A DNA stretch of 9,111 nucleotides, taken from the NCBI GenBank assembly GCA_963649615.1, contig CAVJIN010000053.1, positions 1 to 9,111 on the forward strand, in the 5' to 3' direction. The notes below the pieces were generated by a model. It was not told the origin of the DNA and did no database searches. It saw only the letters and a list, made by a program, of their open reading frames with translations. This document shows positions 5,891 to 9,111 of the stretch, one piece after another. The first letter of the stretch is position 1. Each line of letters opens with the position of its first letter. The DNA comes from UBA9732 sp963649615 (GTDB taxonomy: Bacteria > Spirochaetota > Spirochaetia > Sphaerochaetales > Sphaerochaetaceae). The position numbers and the translations under genes were made by a program.

Positions 5891-6934
5891 TTATGCAAAT
5901 CTTATGTCGCAAGTTTTCTTTAAAATTTTTTCTCCATAACATTTACACCATACAATTATGGCATAGAGTAAAACAAACGAACTCATCTTCAATTGACCAA
6001 GAGCATTATTATTGTTGGCTGCTTTTGTGAACCATTTTTTGGCTTCCTGACCATTCCAGGCCACTCCGAAACCTGCGTCATAAAGGACTCCTATGTTTGC
6101 TTGGGCATCAGAGTTGTTTTGATTTGCAGCCTTTAAGAACCATTCTAAAGCTTTTTTAGCATCTTCTTCGCTATAACACTCTTCTATTTTACAGTCAAGA
6201 AGCTTATCATAAAAATCTGCATAGGTGCCAAGACCATAAAGGTAAAGTTCCCCTAATTCATTCTGTGCAATATCAAAGTTTTGTTCAGCTGCCTTTAAGA
6301 GCCATTCCATAGACTTCTGATAATCTTGTTCTACACCTCGCCCTTTTTTGTAAAGTAGACCAATTTTGGTTTGAGCATATAAATCATTCTGCTTTGCAGC
6401 TTTTAGATACCACTCCATAGCCTTTTGATAATCTTGTTTTACGCCAATCCCTTTATCATAATACAAACCAATATTATATTGTGCATCAGGATTGTTCTGT
6501 TCGGCTGCCTTTAAAAACCACTCCATGGCCTTCTGACAATTTTTTTCTACTCCTAAACCCTTATCATAAAGCATACCAATATTGTATTGTCCATAAGAAG
6601 AATTTTGTTCTGCTGCTTTTACATACCACTCCATGGCCTTCTGATAATCCCGTATTACTCCTAAGCCTTTTTCATAAAGCACGCCTATGCGACATTGAGC
6701 ATCTGGATAACCTTGAGTAGCGGCTTTTAGATACCACTCCATGGCCTTTTTATAATCTTGTGTTACTCCCAAACCCAATCCATACATAGCACCAATTGCA
6801 TCTTGAGCTGGAGCATATCCTTTCTTTGAAGATTTTATAAAACACTTCATTGCTTTTGCATAGTTTTGTTTAACTTCTAACCCTTCCATGAATTTAATAC
6901 CAATAAGATAATATCTTTTTTCCCCAAATAGCAT
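5891..6934 (-). CDS. Sel1-repeat protein, eight repeats, soluble
   Basis: This 347-residue protein consists almost entirely of 36-residue Sel1 repeats, recognisable by eight copies of a DYQKAMEWYLKAA-like helix at about residues 24, 60, 97, 132, 168, 204, 258 and 295. An insert of about 20 residues (FYDKLLDCKIEECYSEED, 241-258) interrupts the array before the seventh repeat. The repeats give way abruptly to a tail with YAIIVWCKCYG (324-334), shared with the membrane Sel1 protein. There is no signal peptide, so a cytoplasmic scaffold role is likely (family knowledge plus inference). I place the start at the ATG 6932-6934, with GAGG five bases upstream; an in-frame GTG at 6940 is less likely. 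The gene follows the 257-residue protein by 69 bp and precedes the membrane Sel1 gene by 173 bp, all in one direction. Confidence 0.88.
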   Translation of the reverse strand: MLFGEKRYYLIGIKFMEGLEVKQNYAKAMKCFIKSSKKGYAPAQDAIGAMYGLGLGVTQDYKKAMEWYLKAATQGYPDAQCRIGVLYEKGLGVIRDYQKAMEWYVKAAEQNSSYGQYNIGMLYDKGLGVEKNCQKAMEWFLKAAEQNNPDAQYNIGLYYDKGIGVKQDYQKAMEWYLKAAKQNDLYAQTKIGLLYKKGRGVEQDYQKSMEWLLKAAEQNFDIAQNELGELYLYGLGTYADFYDKLLDCKIEECYSEEDAKKALEWFLKAANQNNSDAQANIGVLYDAGFGVAWNGQEAKKWFTKAANNNNALGQLKMSSFVLLYAIIVWCKCYGEKILKKTCDIRFA

Positions 6935-7003
6935 TGCCACCTCTTCATTTATTATTAATTCTCAACACCTCTATACATAATGATGTAGCAGTATATTACT
7001 TCT

Positions 7004-7777
7004 CTATGCAAAAAGAGGGTTTTCATTTCTTGCAACATAATTAAGAGATTTCTTTATTACTGTTTCATCGCCTTTGTAATAATACCAAAGCATATGATCA
7101 AAAATCTCTTTATTAACTTTCAACTCTCTCTTTTCATTTATTCTATTTATTAATCTTTCAATTAGTTTACAGTAATCTTTATAACAATTTATTTTACCTT
7201 TATTACTGTTCATTCTTCCACTTTCAATATTAATATAGGAGTTTGTCCTTGCAACATATCTTTCTCCAAGATAATTCCATGCATAATATGGAATAGTCCT
7301 TTGGAGGACATCGTCATAAATAGAATAATTATCGAGACGATTATACTTATATCGTGAAACGTAAGTGCAAAACTTTGACGCGAATGAAAGCTTATATATT
7401 CCATTCGTTGCTTGTGCCAAAAAATCTACTAATGCCAAATCATCGCTTTGGATCCTCTGCTCAATGTTTTTGACCGTATTAATTCTAGTCACCATATTTT
7501 TTAAGCCTTGTTTGTTTCTTTCTTTAGCCTCTTTTTCATTTCCAGAAACATAAAGGTGAGTAGAGTTTTCTTTATCAATTCGTTTACAGACTTCTTCAAC
7601 TGTAGTTTGATCATTAAAATTAAGTTTGTTTTTAATATACCATGCAGAACCTTCTATGTTGGTAACATCAAACGCTTTCCTATATCTGCTGTCAATAGAA
7701 ATACAAGTTTCTATTAACTCAATGTTCTCTTGAGTAAAATCAAGCAATCCATTTTTATCAAATATCAATTTATACAT
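7004..7777 (-). CDS. Protein of unknown function, first gene of the signalling series
   Basis: I do not recognise this 257-residue protein with certainty. It is soluble, with no signal peptide or membrane segment, and rich in charged residues and tyrosine. The central segment LSFASKFCTYVSRYKYN followed by YSIYDDVLQRTI (about 130-162), with FDHMLWYYYKG near the end (226-236), recalls a family of helical uncharacterised proteins with a SFASKFC...PIYDS core. I remember that family only loosely, so no function is assigned. AAAGGAG lies 11 bases before the ATG, a somewhat long spacing. It is the first of six genes transcribed leftwards and is preceded by a 335-bp gap, which makes it the likely promoter-proximal member. 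The Sel1 gene begins 69 bp downstream. It may be part of the system or a separate accessory gene. Confidence 0.75.
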   Translation of the reverse strand: MYKLIFDKNGLLDFTQENIELIETCISIDSRYRKAFDVTNIEGSAWYIKNKLNFNDQTTVEEVCKRIDKENSTHLYVSGNEKEAKERNKQGLKNMVTRINTVKNIEQRIQSDDLALVDFLAQATNGIYKLSFASKFCTYVSRYKYNRLDNYSIYDDVLQRTIPYYAWNYLGERYVARTNSYINIESGRMNSNKGKINCYKDYCKLIERLINRINEKRELKVNKEIFDHMLWYYYKGDETVIKKSLNYVARNENPLFA

Positions 7778-7829
7778 ACCTACATCTTCTCCTTTCCCAA
7801 TCTCAATCTAGTATAAACTTCATCTCCTT

Positions 7830-7860
7830 ATTATCTTTCCTTAGTATATTCTCCCGTCAA
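7830..7860 (-). promoter_or_regulatory. Weak candidate promoter for the signalling operon
   Basis: On the minus strand TTGACG (7855-7860) and GATAAT (7830-7835) are near-consensus sigma-70 boxes, 53 bp upstream of the 7777 start codon. The spacer is 19 bp, longer than ideal, so confidence is low. No other pair in 7778-7900 is better. Confidence 0.3.
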
Positions 7861-7899
7861 AAAGTTTTTCTAATGCCATTGATATCAGAAAGTCGAGTT

Positions 7900-7940
7900 A
7901 ACTTTGTTTACCTAACAGAACGGCAGAGGTAGGCAAAGTA
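7900..7940 (+). other. Stable plus-strand stem-loop
   Basis: TACTTTGTTTACCT (7900-7913) pairs with AGGTAGGCAAAGTA (7927-7940), giving a 14-bp stem with a 13-base loop (AACAGAACGGCAG). Two pairs are G-U when read as plus-strand RNA and become C-A mismatches on the minus strand, so the fold favours a plus-strand transcript or a cruciform. No T-tract follows, so it is not a standard terminator. Confidence 0.5.
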
Positions 7941-8144
7941 CAGCTGTTCACTCCTAAGCATCTTAAAATTGAGAATCTCAGTAGCACGCGTTGCACAAAA
8001 CCTTTGGACATTCGCATTAAAGCCAGAATCCAGAAATATGAGCACAAGTTCTCTAAACAAGTTGGTAGTATAAAGAGGTCAATTCGTCGTTGGACGACTC
8101 CTCCATTCGCCTTTAGATTCCAATATGTGTTTTTATTGTTATAA
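7902..8144 (+). pseudogene. Open frame without a start codon, possible gene remnant
   Basis: From 7902 to the stop at 8142-8144 the plus strand stays open for 80 codons with mixed codon use (VQLFTPKHLKIENL, KARIQKYEHKFSKQVGSIKR, RRWTTPPF). It has no upstream ATG or ribosome binding site, because a stop codon (7899-7901) comes immediately before. The segment is basic and could be a decayed piece of a DNA-binding or transposase-like protein, but I cannot name a family. Its end overlaps the minus-strand gene at 8113 by 32 bp. This is otherwise the only content I see in the 7778-8112 gap besides the hairpin and the weak promoter. Confidence 0.2.
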
Positions 8145-8691
8145 TTAAATACTTCAAAAGTTTTGACGTCTCTTCTGCAGTACTCTCCTTTGTTTCGTTG
8201 GCAATAAGTGAAACATCCTCGTCTGGAATTAAAGAAGTGGAGATAATAACTTTTTCTTCCTTATCTCCCTTTTCTTTTGTGATAATCTCCCTCATCTGCA
8301 ATCCAGAATCTTTTATGCCATTTTCAAAAATATTATCCAGTTTTTTAAGATCTCTAATTATCCATTCCTCTCTACTCCAAGTAATGAAAAAATCAAGTCT
8401 TAGTGCATCATTAAACAAGATATTACGACACTTTTCATCTTTTAATAGGCTAAGAAGTTCCTTTTGGGGTTCTAAAAACTTACGTAGCACATACGAATCT
8501 AAACAAGAACCCCCTAGCTTAATTGGGGTCAGATTGTTTTGTGTCAAAGAAAGAATTTCTGCAAGAAAAGACACATATTCTTCCCAATCTCGTTTTTCAA
8601 AGAAAATAAACTCCTCTTCAATCCTCTGCTTTTCATCTTGTCTTTGACAAACACCCTCTACTCTTTTTTGTAACTCAGAATAATTAATCAT
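8113..8691 (-). CDS. Hypothetical 192-residue protein
   Basis: I do not recognise this protein. It is charged and mostly helical in appearance. The N-terminal 35 residues are rich in glutamate, lysine and arginine (QRQDEKQRIEEEFIFFEKRDW), consistent with a long helix or coiled coil. A middle part contains LDSYVLRKFLEPQKELLSLL and FFITWSREEW, and an acidic, threonine/serine-rich stretch lies at about 150-180. There is no signal peptide. The first codon is ATG at 8689-8691, preceded by AAGGGA about ten bases away. It stands alone between a terminator on its upstream side and the 335-bp gap, so it is probably transcribed by itself. A palindrome CAAATT-AA-AATTTG-like element at 8740-8753 lies in its upstream region. 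Confidence 0.65.
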   Translation of the reverse strand: MINYSELQKRVEGVCQRQDEKQRIEEEFIFFEKRDWEEYVSFLAEILSLTQNNLTPIKLGGSCLDSYVLRKFLEPQKELLSLLKDEKCRNILFNDALRLDFFITWSREEWIIRDLKKLDNIFENGIKDSGLQMREIITKEKGDKEEKVIISTSLIPDEDVSLIANETKESTAEETSKLLKYLIITIKTHIGI

Positions 8692-8777
8692 TTATCATCT
8701 ATCCCTTTTCATGATTGTGTTATTTAACATGGAAAATAACAAATTAAAATTTGCTCTATTAGCATAAGAAAAAGTAC

Positions 8778-8829
8778 AAAGAGACTGAAACAACCTGCAA
8801 TACTTTTTCACTCCCGTTGCAGTCTCTTT
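8778..8829 (-). terminator. Strong hairpin terminator, probably bidirectional
   Basis: AAAGAGACTG (8778-8787) and CAGTCTCTTT (8820-8829) form a perfect 10-bp stem. A further CAAC/GTTG stem (8791-8794 with 8816-8819) lies inside after a three-base bulge. On the minus strand the stem ends in TTT and is followed by GTACTTTTTC, 20 bp after the stop of the 63-residue protein. On the plus strand it runs directly into TTTTTT, so it could also stop transcripts coming from the left. Confidence 0.7.
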
Positions 8830-8849
8830 TTTACAAAACTTATTAAAGA

Positions 8850-9041
8850 TCAAACATGGCCGATTGTTTTTGTTGTGCCATTCGCAGCCCACAAATATCT
8901 CCATCCATTCTTTACATAGGTTACACCTGCACTCGTGAAACCTTCTAATCTATCAGATCCGCTCATCGAAGCAATAGTTTTTGTAGAACCGTTGACCATA
9001 ACATAAAGCCATCCATTTTTTACATAAGCTGTTTCAATCAT
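8850..9041 (-). CDS. Small two-repeat protein of unknown function
   Basis: This 63-residue protein is made of two similar 20-residue units: AYVKNGWLYVMVNGSTKTIA (5-24) and TYVKNGWRYLWAANGTTKTI (41-60). They are joined by a linker with SMSGSDRLEGF. Each unit looks like a beta hairpin, with a turn at NG and aromatic residues alternating on the strands. No signal peptide or membrane helix is present. I know no function for it. I chose the ATG at 9039-9041 because GGAG lies seven bases upstream (GGAGAAAGAAG). The open frame continues to 9086, but that part is insertion-sequence DNA. Only 15 bp separate the start codon from the insertion-sequence end, so the original promoter has been displaced. 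A strong hairpin follows the stop codon. Confidence 0.7.
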   Translation of the reverse strand: MIETAYVKNGWLYVMVNGSTKTIASMSGSDRLEGFTSAGVTYVKNGWRYLWAANGTTKTIGHV

Positions 9042-9056
9042 CTTCTTTCTCCATTT

Positions 9057-9111
9057 TGAACTGACCCCATAAATTTGGACACTCAAAGGAGTCCAAAAAT
9101 GGGTATCATAT
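9057..9111 (+). mobile_element. IS3-family insertion sequence, one end only
   Basis: The sequence TGAACTGACCCCATAAATTT, followed by GGAC, is the kind of terminus found in IS3-family elements (ends begin TG, then TGACCCC...TTGGACA). It is followed directly by a ribosome binding site and the start of an ORF reading into the element, as in IS150-group copies. The rest lies beyond the right edge, so completeness, target duplication and subgroup cannot be judged. Confidence 0.7.
9099..9111 (+). CDS. Start of IS3 OrfA (partial, first codons only)
   Basis: AAGGAG at 9085-9090 stands eight bases before ATG (9099-9101), followed by GGT ATC ATA (M-G-I-I) up to the window edge. Position and spacing fit the OrfA start of an IS3-type element, whose OrfA supplies the helix-turn-helix that binds the ends. 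Only four codons are visible, so the product is inferred from the element end. Confidence 0.5.

Noticed and set aside
8695..8904. Minus-strand open frame of 69 codons
   Set aside because: It runs through the strong terminator hairpin and overlaps the better supported 63-residue gene; composition looks random.
9057..9111. Outward promoter in the insertion-sequence end driving the small gene (TTGGAC-17-TTTATG)
   Set aside because: Both boxes match the consensus at only three of six positions.

Overview
The window is AT-rich bacterial DNA in which essentially every gene reads on the minus strand. The host is uncertain. The toxin style (HCHLSYHWVACW...VEVYYVGSRE), the abundant Sel1 repeats and the kinase/VWA/phosphatase set suggest a host-associated anaerobe such as a Treponema-like spirochaete, but this rests on family resemblance from memory. 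The region looks accessory: mobile-element debris lies at both ends and the genes between belong to signalling and toxin-antitoxin families.

Layout in the direction of transcription (right to left). At 9057-9111 is one end of an IS3-type insertion sequence, with its first ORF starting on the plus strand at 9099. Just 15 bp away begins a 63-residue two-repeat protein (8850-9041), followed by a strong hairpin terminator (8778-8829). A 192-residue unknown protein follows (8113-8691). The 335-bp gap 7778-8112 holds a stable plus-strand hairpin, an open frame without a start codon, and a weak candidate promoter. A long co-directional series then runs from 7777 to 957: an unknown 257-residue protein, an eight-repeat Sel1 protein, a membrane-anchored Sel1 protein, a protein kinase with a zinc-ribbon tail, a von Willebrand A (VWA) protein and a PP2C phosphatase. 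Kinase and VWA overlap by 4 nt, and VWA and phosphatase by 7 nt. After a terminator-like hairpin (which also resembles an integron attC site) comes a RelE-type toxin with an XRE antitoxin (189-783). The left edge is a frameshifted fragment of a serine recombinase.

The core is a kinase-VWA-PP2C triad of the TerY-P type known from stress and conflict-related gene neighbourhoods. The upstream Sel1 proteins, one with about four membrane segments, are plausible scaffolds or effectors for it (inference). Three details stand out. The two Sel1 proteins share an unusual C-terminal tail (VWCKCYG). A 27-nt hairpin-forming direct repeat with a 60-bp period, resembling a CRISPR repeat unit, lies inside the membrane Sel1 gene. 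The toxin promoter is so close to the start codon that the mRNA is probably leaderless, whereas the antitoxin has a strong Shine-Dalgarno site.
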